From: Pascua guehoae
Lineage: Eukaryota > Basidiomycota > Tremellomycetes > Trichosporonales > Trichosporonaceae
Assembly (NCBI GenBank): GCA_001600415.1
Contig: BCJX01000014.1
Coordinates: 591,779 to 655,778 of the forward strand
Reading direction: 5' to 3'
Length of the DNA: 64,000 bases
Numbering within the stretch: the first letter of the stretch is position 1; each line of letters opens with the position of its first letter. Positions 42,989 to 54,216 of this stretch are shown here, piece by piece. The notes beneath the pieces are model-generated. The model saw only the letters and a program-made list of their open reading frames with translations, made no database searches and was not told the DNA's origin. Made by a program: the position numbers and the translations under genes.

Positions 42989-45458
42989 ATGACCACATCC
43001 ACCTCGTCTGCTGGAACGACAGAGGCGACGACACTCGACACTCCACAGCTATCCCGTCTCTCCCTCGAGCCAGCATGTGGTTTATCAGTCCTACCCACCG
43101 ACCCCGAGGGATCCAACACCCTCATCTCGTGTCTCACACACATGTCTCCTTGCACGTTCCCCTACCCCACCGTCGCCATCAACGGCGACGGCCACAACAT
43201 CAAGACCCACACCACCAACGACTGCACGTTTGCTGCCCATGGCACAAACGGCACAAACGGCGTGGTCAAGAAGCGCTTCCCCCAGGCCCCAGCCCCTCGT
43301 CCGACCTCGGAACTCGGCACGCGCGAGGAGCAGCGCAGGATTTATCTCGGACCCAAGCTTAGTGACCGAGCGACCGGTGGCCCTGATGCAGGTCCACTCA
43401 TCGAGCGCTTCAGCTGTCTGTTCAAGAACCGTGCGTTCCACCTCCACTTGGCACTTCTTCACGAGCACAAGCGAGTGCAGACTAACGCACAGAGTACCAT
43501 TGCAAGACGAACCGGTGCGGTATCATCTCTCTGTGCGTCGCATCGGACCTTGCCATTGTGGCCGGCTACTTACGTATCCCAGCGGTGTGGCCGAGAACTT
43601 CCTCCTCGAGAAGGAGTGTCTCGAGTACTTTACCAAGGCGTTTGCAGACAACTTTCTTGCTTCCGACCTGAGCTATGGCGACTCGCTGTGGGGCAGTCGC
43701 CGCATCAACCGTGCTCTGGCATCCTTCTTCAACGAGTGGGTAGAGGCCATGCTACACTTCTATTAGGTCCGCCGCTGATACACCAGCTGGTTTGACCCTG
43801 CCGAAGAGGTTCAGCCCGAGCAGCTGATCACTGGCGTTGGTTGTTCGGCTGGTAAGTGAGGCCCACGCGTGTCGGTGACAAAGTTGCTGCCGGTGCCTAA
43901 GCAGATCTACTTTAACTTTGTACCTGCGCTGTGTGACCCATTGCCATCGCTGACCCCAGTCCTCGACCAGCTCTTCTTTACACTTGTGGACGAAGACGAA
44001 GCCGTCCTCCTCGCTGGACCGTAGTGAGTTGCTTTCCGAGTGTGCTATAATCTCCAAGACTCTTGCCACTGATGGGTTTGCCACCTACACTCCACTATCG
44101 CCACATCCACTAACTCCAGCTACACTGGCTTCGACCGCGACCTCATCGGTCGTGCTCGCGTGCGCCTGGTTCCCGTCGAACTTCCAGAGGGCGATGGGGC
44201 GTTCGACCCCTCGACCCTGGAAGCCTTTGAGGCCAAGATGGACGAGCTGGCGGCAGAGGGTGTCCGCGTGCGGGCCGTGGTGAGTAGTCGGCCTTGCAGA
44301 CCAGTGTTATTGGCACCGATATTGTGCCACAAAAGGGTCACACAGGCTACGGCCCCCACACAAACGCAACAACTAACACACAGATCCTCTGCAACCCCCA
44401 CAACCCTCTTGGGAGGACGTACCCGCGTGAGACGCTTCTCGAGTACGCCCGCTTCTGCGAGGAGCGTGACCTCCACCTCGTCAGCGACGAGATTTACGGA
44501 ATGAGCGTGTATGAGAACACTGGTGAGTGTCTTGGTCTCCTTGCCTTCGGAGGATACTCATTCATCATGCCCCCATCGTCATCGATGCTGACCCCAGCCT
44601 TCCCGCACGCCCTGCCCTTCACGTCTATGCTCTCACTCGACGTCGAGCGCGAGCTCGGCATTCCGTTTGACCGCGCCCGTCTGCACGTGGTGTATGGCAT
44701 GAGCAAGGAGTGAGTCACCATTGGTCACAGAGGGGCGTGATGTCTGCTTCAATGCCCCCGGCCATCATCCTTCCCAACGATGAATAAAGGCTGCATTTCG
44801 GGCGAGCCCTCAACAAGACTTTAGATGTCGACCAAGCCCTTGAACTAGATCTGTTTATCAGGCCTGTCCGCTGAACCAGCACTGACTCCAGCTTCTGCGC
44901 CAACGGCCTTCGTGTAGGCGCGCTTGTCTCACAGGCCAACCCGCTCCTTCTGCGTGCCATGGCCAGCACTTCGATGTTGATGAAGATTTCCTCGCCCTCA
45001 GACGTCATCTGGTCGGCTCTCCTGTCCGACCGCGAGCGCCTCGCCGAGTTTATCGGACTCAACCGTGATCGCCTCGCTGAGGCGGCGCAGTTTGTGCGCG
45101 AGTGGTTCGAAGAGAGGGGCGTGGTCGTTGCGCATTCGAATGCGTGAGTAGTACACGTCTTATTACGGGGGTCAACCCAAGGCCAACCATACCGTTTGCA
45201 TAGTGACTAACAATCAGTGGCAACTTTGTCTGGGTCGACCTTGGCGGCCGCCTGGGCTTCCGCTCCGAATGCGAAGAGAAGCGCATCTTCCAGCTTCTCC
45301 TCGACGGCGGCGTCTACGTCGCCCCCGGCACGGCGTACCACAACCCCGTTCCCGGCTGGTACCGAATCACATTCAGTGTGGCCAGGGACAATCTCGTCGT
45401 CGGGCTCGGTAAGATTGAAACGTTGCTGGGACTCGAGGCGAGCGCGGCCGAAAACTAG
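42989..45458 (+). CDS. Class I/II PLP aminotransferase, ACC-synthase-like
   Basis: Ten exons: 42989-43430, 43493-43532, 43583-43735, 43787-43851, 43960-44023, 44120-44279, 44384-44522, 44598-44709, 44892-45143 and 45218-45458. All are GT-AG and in phase, giving 555 aa. A weakly conserved N-terminal extension of about 125 residues precedes the fold. Family blocks in order are GIISLGVAENFLL, SDLSYGDSLWGSRR, VGCSAVLDQL, LAGPYYTGFDRDL, ILCNPHNPLGRTY, SDEIYG, YGMSKDFCANGLRVG with the PLP-binding Lys391, and PGWYRITFSV with the carboxylate-binding Arg. The GVAENFLL and PYY blocks point to the ACC-synthase/alanine-aminotransferase-like group. Fungal members are often not true ACC synthases, so substrate and reaction are open. 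It is probably cytosolic, since no targeting peptide is visible. Confidence 0.9.
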
Positions 45459-47460
45459 GTTGTTTTGGGTGACGCGCGGCTGTTATGATACACGGTGCTC
45501 GGCTTAAAGTAGTGTTGTGGTTCGTTTGTGCTATAACTTCAGTGTCAACTTCCCCTTGGTACAGCTGTGTGAAGATACAGTGATAATCCATGTATGGTGT
45601 GCAGTCCTCGTGCAGTTGAGCACTACCATTGAAGGGCAGATACCCCATGCCCAGCACTTTTAAGTGCTGGCCTGGCCTAGGCGAGTCTAGTCACGAGAAG
45701 CCGACGACATGGCGGTATAGCAGCGACTTTGTAGTCCTCCGGGGGCCGCTTGACGACAGAGAGGTCCAGAGGCACAGACACAGTGATCGATGTGGGCCCG
45801 GGACCTCATCTTTGTGAGCTTAGGAGGATTGATGACGTTGGTCGTTGTGTACAACTGCCAGAAGCGGCGGATCGGCGTCGTCATCGGAGATTTTACCACC
45901 ACGTGACGAGCATCCAGCACGTCAACAACTGCCACTCAACCACCTGGCATATGCATGGCCGGCCGCATGGCTTACATGCGCTTACACCGCACAGCTGACA
46001 AGCTCTCACAACGCTGCCCTCTCCCTGCGTCCGCTTGGCTGAACAAGTATGTTAGCTCGACCCCGGGATCGCGGCTGTTTGTGTGACGTTTACGACCTCC
46101 TCGGCCTGTTGGGAGGCTCGTACACGGACCCCCGGCCCGTACACTCAACTTGATCCCCACCGGCGCTGGCCCGAGGCCGAAGTACAGGGCGGCCTGGATG
46201 CGGTTCTAACGGCGGCGTGGACGCTGGCGGCCGCGCATTGGGTCGGCGGGACCCGTCTCGGTCTCACGGTCGTTAGTGCTTTGTTCAGCGGGCTGCTCTT
46301 TGGAAGGGGTTTGCGATCGAGATCGCTTCTAGTGACGCGTCTGGGGTGGTAGAGCACAGCTGAGGGGGACCAGAAACCATCTTCTGTGTAGGGAGGCAAC
46401 AGTGGGAGACGGCACGCAGACCACAATACGACTTTCCTAACACCAAGATCCCAAACACTAACTCCCTGCCGTCCAAAGATGACCGTGACAACAATCTCAT
46501 CCGACGAGAGGGCACGAGAGGAAGGGCAGCCGAAGACGACAAGCCAAGAGGGCATGTCAGCACTGCGCCATCTCGCACCTGATGGCAAACACGACCCTCT
46601 TCGCCGACGCCGACTGTACCTCGGACCCGATCCCAACCACTCTACGTTGGCGCTCGATCGGGAGGCACTTCCATCTCCTCAAGGGCTCACCCTCACCAAT
46701 CTCAAGTTCCTCGCTCGGGAGCAACATGGCGGCGAGACGTGCTTCACCCGATCCCGACCCGAGTACAGCCTAGACCCCCAACCAACCGCCCAAGCGTCAA
46801 AAGGTTGAGGTCAGCCTGCTTTTGAAGCACCCCCCCCCCCCCCCCTGCCATTCCGCATTGGCTACAGGCTGTCTCTCGACTTGTTGGATCCATCCTGCAC
46901 CAAAATCCGGTCACTGCACCCCCCCAAGAGGTCGCTCTTGGACATGTGCCTGGGAACCACCACAGCCAGTGAGGGTAAGAAATCAACTGCCCAAACTGCT
47001 GCGCAAACAGACAAACTGCGAACGGGGCAACAGACTCTGGACCCATGGGTGCATCGAGGAGTTTACATCGATCGAGATCCCCCCGCCACCCAAGGACCTG
47101 GAGGCTAGCACAGGCCCATCGTCATTTACGGAATGGCACTCTGGACAGAGCTCGGACGCAGGCTCTGGTTTCTCTTCAGGGCAAACCTCTTGCGAGGACA
47201 CATTCTCAACCCCTCGAATCAGACAGGACCCATCCTCTGATTCCGGTTCGGAACCTCGCGACTGGGCGGAAGGCAAGTTCGCTTGTGGGGGCGAGCCAGA
47301 CCTCGGAGTTGCTCGTCCGGGTGACTAGGTCATCTCGTCTGACATCGAGGACTTGGTCAAGAAGTTCACTTGTGCTTGCGCTCGTGATCGACTCACTCTT
47401 CTGCTCCCCCTCTTTGTACGTTTCCTCAGCTGTCAACGCCGGCTCCCTCCTTCCGTATCA
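45459..47460. other. Intergenic with weak ORFs and a C15 run
   Basis: At 46083-46352 a + strand frame contains a membrane-like stretch (AVLTAAWTLAAAHWV, LTVVSALFSGLLFG). At 46822-47328 another has a Ser/Pro/Glu-rich stretch (EEFTSIEIPPPPKD, SFTEWHSGQSSDAGSG). Neither has a clear start or splice pattern. A run of 15 C lies at 46831-46845. Confidence 0.3.
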
Positions 47461-47548
47461 GGCGATTTAGCTCAGTTGGTTAGAGCGCATGCTTAACAGT
47501 TGCAAGGCTGCGACGCATGAGGTCGGCAGTTCGACCCTGTCAAACGTC
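47461..47548 (+). tRNA. trnV(AAC): tRNA-Val(AAC) with 15-nt intron, copy 1
   Basis: Acceptor GGCGATT / AAACGTC pairs with one G-U and one A-A mismatch. The D arm is GCTC-AGTTGGTTA-GAGC. The anticodon stem is CATGC/GCATG with loop TTAACA, giving anticodon AAC at 47495-47497. The intron is at 47499-47513. The T arm is GGCAG-TTCGACC-CTGTC. It reads GUU (and GUC after A-to-I editing). About 45 bp of 3' flank is also shared with copy 2. Confidence 0.85.
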
Positions 47549-48485
47549 AGAGATCCTCTTCTTTTGCTGCTCGATGCATTGAGAGGTAGAGAGACGAGTG
47601 TGGTGTGCAGGTCATAACGTGTCGGATCAAAGTGAAGTCACTTCAGCGGGGACATGCTTGCCTCGATCACTCGTACCTCGGTCCTGCCGATGTACAGCTG
47701 TGCACCGTCTAGTCATCTGAAATGACACGTCTCAGTTTGTAAAGGGCTTGGGAGGGCAATGTGGCAGCCAGGACACGAACGGGATCGAGAGCGAGTGAGG
47801 ACGCAGAAATGAGGGCTGGCCCGACGAGGCCAGGTGCACTGGAGCTGGGCGTCACTGCAGACGCGACGGATGGTGTGTGAGGAATACAGAGGTTGGGCAA
47901 CAGAGAACACGTGCATAGCTCGAGTGGACTGAGTGTGGCGGCCCACGGCAATAGTAGTATGGCAAGGGAAGTGTGCGCGCAAGACTATGAGCACGGTGAA
48001 GAACACTGGGATCGGGGAACGACCTAGAGGCTTGCAGGGCGGAAGTAGATTGCGGGCTTATCGACCAGCGAACACAAATGGATGCCGGCCGGCGCAAGTA
48101 TTGTCATGTCAGATGGTGTCCTGATGAACACGTTTGGCGCTGATTGTCTGCTCAATGCTTCCATTGTTATCATGGGCGAATTCCACGAAGGGAACAAAAG
48201 GACGTGGGCGTCGGTGCTGTCGTAGGCTACGTTGCATGAGGGGATACGGAGCAACGAGCGAGGTATTCAAGTACTGGAGACGTGGTGCCGCCACTCGGGG
48301 AGACGGCCAGACCGAGCATCGGGAATCTCGGATTACAACAGGTGCCATGCAGCTCAAAGAGGGTAAGTGAACATCACGCCCCAGAGTTGCACGACAGCCA
48401 TGCCGCATTTTCCCTACCTGAGTGCTAACCCCAGACCCCGCTCTTCTCTCAGTGCGTTGAGCAGCAGCAAAAGAGGAAGATCTCT
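47549..48485. other. Spacer between the convergent tRNA-Val genes
   Basis: About 940 bp with no gene. The first 45 bp beyond each tRNA are similar (AAACGTCAGAGATC, then CTTTTGCTGCT and a CACTGAGAG-like block), so the duplicated unit extends past the tRNA. Confidence 0.5.
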
Positions 48486-48574
48486 GACGTTTGACAGGGT
48501 CGAACTGCCGACCTCATGCGGAACACAAGTATCTTATGTTAAGCATGCGCTCTAACCAACTGAGCTAAATCGCC
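48486..48574 (-). tRNA. trnV(AAC): tRNA-Val(AAC) with 16-nt intron, copy 2
   Basis: The mature sequence is the same as copy 1, including the A-A mismatch in the acceptor stem, with anticodon AAC at 48540-48538. The intron (48521-48536) is 16 nt and differs completely from that of copy 1. It points toward copy 1. Confidence 0.85.
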
Positions 48575-48673
48575 ATTACGGAAGTACTGGAAGGCGGAGC
48601 AAGGTGGGACCGCTGAGGAGAGGTACGAGGCAGGTGGAGAAGGCGGGTAGGAAGCTAGTCAAAGGTCGTCCTG

Positions 48674-49180
48674 ATGTCGGCGAGGGGGCACAACCAGACG
48701 CTTAGAGACTGTCCCGCCCACGTCTGGTCGAGCCTGCGGGCCGCGTCCAGGATATTACCCCGCGTTTCCTGGTGGAGCGGACAGAGGACTGGGCGGCATG
48801 GGCGGGAGCGGCCCTTGGCGCTTGGCTTCGTGTGGACGATTGTAGTCCGTTCCAACCACTTCTGTCCAAAAGACGACACTCTAATTTGCTGTGCCGGCCA
48901 ATGTGAGACTGTCAAGCTCCTGGATTCTCTGAAAATGATGGCATCAGAACGGCCAGCTGGGATGAAGGACACCGAGGTCGACAGGCTGTTTCGCGATCTC
49001 GACTATTTGGATCAAGGGCATGTACTCGAGTGCCATGACAGCATGCGCAAGGTCATTCTGGTCACCAACATCAGCGAAGCGTCAATGACAGTGCGTGAGC
49101 TCGTCTACGTTATCGACAGCGGTGAGGATAAGGTCATGCAGCCGGAGACCCAGCGTCAGTATGTGAATAGTGCAAGTTAG
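48674..49180 (+). pseudogene. DEAH-box RNA helicase fragment
   Basis: The 3' half of this stretch reads KVILVTNISEASMTVRELVY followed by VIDSG. This is the motif V region of DEAH helicases, where the usual pattern is KVVLATNIAETSLTI then VIDSG. Upstream is a degraded CRETVxLL-like stretch. No ATPase core (GKT, DEAH), no start and no C-terminal domains are nearby, and the frame ends soon after. The Ala-to-Val and Thr-to-Ala changes in the motif fit loss of constraint. It is a solitary relic beside the tRNA duplication. Confidence 0.6.
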
Positions 49181-49508
49181 TATGGATCGACATGGCATAG
49201 AGGACACGAAGAGTGCAGCGGCGCAATAAAAACCGGGCAATGACCAACTGCAAGATTGAGCGAGGACCCAACTGGGCCTGAGTGCTGGGAGATGCATGAT
49301 TACAGGGTGGCGCACGAGACAGTCGGCACTACTACTAGTCATCTGTGGATCTCACGGCGCCCAGCGCGCGCGGTGGATACTGTATTGTCCTGGGGATGGA
49401 TGGTCCTGGGTGGTGTAACGAGGGTGAGTCCAGGTCTGAATCGATGAAGAGGTCGGCGGGATGAAGGCGGACCAACGCCCAGTCCAACGTCTCAGCGTGC
49501 ATCTTCGC
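49181..49508. other. Intergenic, no gene seen
   Basis: 328 bp between the helicase relic and the 3' end of the large disordered-protein gene. No motif seen. Confidence 0.4.
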
Positions 49509-52500
49509 CTACTTTCCCCAACGCAGGCCCAACCAGCGCTTGCGCAGACTGTGGGCCGACTCTGGCTCGCCCGACTCGCGCCGCCCGTTGGGGGCGGGGC
49601 TAAAGTCTGTGCTTGCGGGGCTGGCGTGGCGTGCGCGGAGCCTGCGGTAGAGCGAGAGGCTGGGGCGGCGGGAGATGTCGGAGCTCGAGGTGGAGCGCGA
49701 GCGCGATGTGAGCGTTGTGGTCGAGACAGATCGGGGGAAGCTCGCGAGGGCCGGCTGTGTGGGGACGGTGCGGATGTGCGAGTCGCTCCGCCGGTTCGGG
49801 TTAGGGTTTGGCCGCGGGAGGGTGAGCGAGGGGCGGGGTGTGGCTCCTGTCCCACCTTGTCCGCCCGTCTTGGGGATGTGAAGGACGGTCAAGCTCGTCG
49901 AGGTCGGGACGCCCGGGATGCCCCGGACCGCGGCGCTCGGGATGGGCGGGGGGTCGCGCGGGTCGAGAAATTTCAGGCTCGACTTGAGCGATGTCGTCGA
50001 CACGCTCGGGGGCCGGATAGACGTTCCCGACACGCTCGGGGGCTGGATAGACGTTCCCGACATGCTCGGGGGCTGGATAGACGTGCTGGCCACGCTTGGG
50101 GGGCGGATAGACGTGCTCGACACGCTCGGCGGTGGGGGAGGGTGGAAGTGCGGCGCGGGGCTCTCGCGCCCCGGGCCAGGGGTATGCGAGCTGTTGTGGG
50201 TATAGATGTAAGGGGTATGGCCGTAGATGGTATGGTTTGTGACCGACAGGGTGTGCGGGAGCGAATGCACAGAGGATGTCGCCGACTCCACCGTGCTGCT
50301 CGTGCTGTGCGCGTACGGCAATGTGGTGACTGGCGACGACGGACGTGGAGAGAGTGAGCCGCGCGCCGGGTAGCGTGGCGCCATGGCTCCAGGCGGCAGA
50401 GGGAGTGGTGACGTTGCGCGCGATGACAGTGGCCGCTGGGACGTGATTGTATCACATCGCTCGACGTGGGCCTTGGGGTCGGCGTTGGGCGCCGCCTCGG
50501 CGAGCCACGATGATGTCTGTGTGCCCCGTCGTGAAAGAATCGCCAGTGTGGCAGGCTCGACCTGCCGGACTTGCTCGCCAGGCGCTTTCGAGCACGTAGA
50601 CTCCGGCGCCTCCAATGTGCTGACAGGCGGGCCGTTGGTAATGTTGAGCCCAAGGGGACCATTCGGCTTGTCTGGACTGACTGGCCGTTTGGGACCGTTA
50701 CCGACGACAGGCTGACTGGGGATGTTGTTGGCCTTGTGCGCGCTCTTGCCGCTGTGGTTGCTGCGAACGTCACTCGTACTCCCCAGCTCATGACTCGAGA
50801 TACTGGCGGGCAACAATGTCGGCGGCGCCTTGTCCCCATCAAGGCCCACAGGCATCGACTGCGACGACGGCAGCGTCCGCGATGGGTGGCGGAGGCGCGG
50901 CGGCGGGCGCAGCGACGTCACAGGGGAATTTAATGGCGAGGCGACCGAGGTAGCTGCCGACGGCACCGGGATCGGGGCGGGCACGTTGCTGCGTGGACCC
51001 TGTGGCCGCGCCTGTGTCGGCGTGCTCTGAGAGCTGTACGAGTCTGGGGGACGCCCCGTGGTGGGAGTGGTCCGACCCGCTGCAGAACCGTTTGCTTGGA
51101 TGGGCGGAATCGGGAGTGGCCGCCGCGCCCGCCGAACTGTTGGCGTATGGTCATCCACAAGGTGCGGACGCTCACGGGCGCGTGGCTTACGGCGGTAGTG
51201 GTAGCCCTCCGACTCCGCAAGCGCTTCGTACCATAACATACCGCGCTTCCCGTTGCACTCGCTGCCATCTTCATCGATATCGGCAGCGCCTGCGTCGGCA
51301 GCGCTCGCATCTGCAGCACTGGCCTCGGCGGCACTGGCATCTGCAGCGAACTGCGCCTCACGGGCCACCATGTGAGCTCCATTGGCGATATCACGCGCCA
51401 TGTCGCGTAAGTCAGTCATTGCACGTGTCCACACGTCCTCGGCCCGACGGAGGTTGGCCCACCCATCCCGGCCGAGACGGTCCGCCTCCTCGAGGAGGTA
51501 TGCAGCCGCGGGAGACTGTGGGCGATGGGGAACCGAGTTGGAAGGGGGCGAGAGGAGGTTTGGATCGTGGGCGGGGTGGTGGGTTGCTCCATGATCGCTG
51601 TTGAGGGTCTGTGCAGTGTGCGGCGCATGGTCGCCAGGGATCGTCGGCATGCCAGTGGCCGTTCCCTTTCCCCGGCTTGTCCCTGAGGCTTTGCGTGTGT
51701 GGGTGGGCCGTGGGGGCACGGGTGTTAAGGGATCGTCGTCGATCAGTGCGTCCACAGGTGCAGGACGGGCCGAGCGGGTGGGAGAGTCTTCTCGCAAGGT
51801 CACTGGGACATCCCTTGCCCTTGACACAGCCGGTCGAGTCTGGGCAACAGCCGGCGTGGTGTTAGGTGGTGTCGGGAAACCCTTGAGGTCAAAGGCAGTG
51901 ACCGATGGCATCTGCGGTGTCGATGAGGCGGCTGGTGTCGAGTGGATCGAGCCGACACCCGCGTACCCCATGAGACGGCTGCCCCACTCGAGGCTCTCGG
52001 CGGCCATGGTGCGCATGGTCGTGCTGACCTCGTTCATGGTCTCGGCGTGACGTAGCAAGGTGGCAGCATGTGTACTGAGCATGTGGCTCGCAACGAGAAG
52101 AAGCACCTCGGACGACGGATGCCCGTGCGCGAGATTCCGCTCCGAATTGCGCGCCGAATTGTGCACCGAGTTGTGCATTGAGCTTGGCACAGAGGTACTG
52201 CACGGTGACAACTGCAGGAGGTGCCTGTGCATGGACTCTGTGCTCGGGAGTGTGTGATCCGACGAGGAGCGAGATAAGCTTGGCGGCGACGATGGCGAGG
52301 TCGTGAGTGTCGCGTTCTCGCCAAATTCGGGGAGCGGTGACAGTTTCTGCGTCTTGTCGTGGGCGATGGAAGCGCCTGCTGATCGTCCAAGAGTGGAAGC
52401 CTCATCCTCGGATGGCGCGTCGGCGTTCTGTGCATACAGCTTCCTGCGGACATTTGCGTCCACAAGACTACCCGCACTCGTGCAACGTGGATGGTACTGG

Positions 52501-54216
52501 GCAAAGTCGTATGAGCCATAGGGACGAACGTCTGCGTGGTCCGAGCCGTCGTCGCGGACACCAAAGGTGCCAGACGTCCGGATGGCAGTGCGGATCGGCG
52601 TGTCACCCGCCAGGCTCTCGCCCTCTAAGCCTGAAAAGGAATTTCGGGGTGATGCCGTCGGAGTCTTGCCAGGCTTGCTGCGCGAGAAGAGCGACGATAG
52701 TCGCCCCGACCTCCGTTTGAACAGGGAGGATGATTCGTCCGGGTCGAGGAGCTTGTCCGGGGTAGACTGCAGATGCTTGGTTGGGGATGGCGACAGCATT
52801 CGACCTGGACGCCTCTTGTCGGCGGCACTCGAAGGGCGCGGCCGGTGGTCGGCCGAGACGGCACGAGGCACCTCCATCGAGCCACGCTTCCCGGGTTCAA
52901 GAGCGCTCTGTCCACGAACAAGTCCAAAGGCAGGGAGCGAGAAGGGTCGTGAGCTCCCTGACCGTGGTAGAGCCGGTTGAGAGGCTACAAGTGCCTTTGG
53001 CGTCCCCTTACGAGGCGAAGGCGGCGTCGACGACGGCCGCGGCATGTTCTCTATCTTCAACGACGGGTTGCTCCGCGGCGCCGAGATCGAGGTGGCGTCC
53101 ATTGACCGATGTCGCACCGCACGCGCCCGACGTGCTCGAATTGCAGTACCATTGGGAGTCAAGTGGCTGCGGTTTTGGAGAGATATTTGTTTGTTCTCCT
53201 CCTGCTGTGATCAGCGCGCGCGCAGAACAGTTTTGCACAGAAAACCTACACTCAACGGTACTCCCGTGACAGGCTCGCTCGAGGCCTGGCCCGTGCTCGG
53301 TTCCTCCTGTCGATCAGTCAAAGAATGGTTGCAAGAAACATACACTAAGTGAAGTGCCCCCAACACTGCCCCCAAGACGCTCGGTCGACCCCGTGCTCAT
53401 GGATGCACGCGATGGGCTTGCATCGCGCGCTGCAGCTCGAGTTGCCGCGACGCGTAAATCCTCGAGTGACGGAACAGGTTTGCGCTTGGAATATGATGCT
53501 GTCCGTGCTAGCTGTCGCGGTTGTGGTTCAGCAGATCCTGACGTAGTAGATGGTGCGGCAGGTGGGGATGGTTCACCCGTGATCGAAGTGGCATAAGAGG
53601 CCAGTGACGTCGCTGACGCGAGTGAGGGTGGCAAGGGTGGAACAGGTGGCACGGGTGGCAAGGGTGGCGGGGTTGCACGCGAGGCATAGCTGTCTGATCG
53701 CCGAGCTCCATGGGGAGTCACCCGAGGCCCCTTGAGGCTCGACTGGCGCCGTGGTAGCGCAGGGGTTGGTCGGGGCAAGCGTGACGGAGTAATGTCACGA
53801 CGCGCTTGAGTTTGTGGTAGAGGCGGTGCCGCCGTTGGACTGCTGGCTTCACTACCACCACCAGAAATAGTCGGTGAAAGGGGCGACGACGGGTCCAGTC
53901 GTGTAGGTGACTCGGGCCCCCGCTGTATCGAAGCGGCACGAGCGCGCGATGAGGTGCTGCGACGATCACGTCGAAGAGGAGACGGGATAGACGTGATAGA
54001 TGGTGAGGACGGCGCCGTCGCGAAGTTTGACGAACTGGGCGAACTTGGAAAGGTGGAGGTGGGCGAAGCGGGAAGCGGGGGCGGGCTATCCAAAAGAAGC
54101 TCTGAACCGGGATGCGAACGCAGTGTTGACGGCGCCGACTCGGGAGGAGACTGTAAGCTGCGCTCCGTTATCGGCGAGAGCGTGCGCGGTGCGCGTTCCA
54201 CCGTGGCCAGCTCCAT
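49509..54216 (-). CDS. Very large low-complexity, probably disordered protein
   Basis: Two exons: 54216-53344 and 53204-49509, joined by a GTATGT...CACAG intron in phase, giving about 1522 aa. The start is the first in-frame ATG. A longer N-terminus from an upstream exon (about 54548-54363, MISAEPGPSDTAV) is possible. The protein is dominated by Ser, Pro, Thr and Arg, with many short proline stretches (PPLPPVPPVPPLPPSL). Only two parts look helical: LLLVASHMLSTHAATLLRHA with AETMNEVSTTMRTM, and AAYLLEEADRLGRDGWANLR with RAEDVWTRAMTDLRDMA. There are small internal repeats (MHNSVHNSARNSERN, AAEASAADASAADAG) and a 10-residue tandem repeat. I recognise no family. This composition is common in fungal scaffold proteins of cell polarity or signalling, but that is only a guess. 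Confidence 0.7.
49996..50145 (-). repeat. 30-bp in-frame tandem repeat
   Basis: About five units of 30 bp, each encoding a variant of Pro-Pro-Ser-Val-Ser-x-Thr-Ser-Ile-Arg in the large disordered protein. Units begin at about 50002, 50032, 50062, 50092 and 50122 and differ by a few substitutions. The frame is kept. Confidence 0.85.

Noticed and set aside
49461..50357. 298-codon Arg/Gly-rich + strand frame
   Set aside because: Antisense of the tandem-repeat part of the large disordered protein; composition is repeat-driven.
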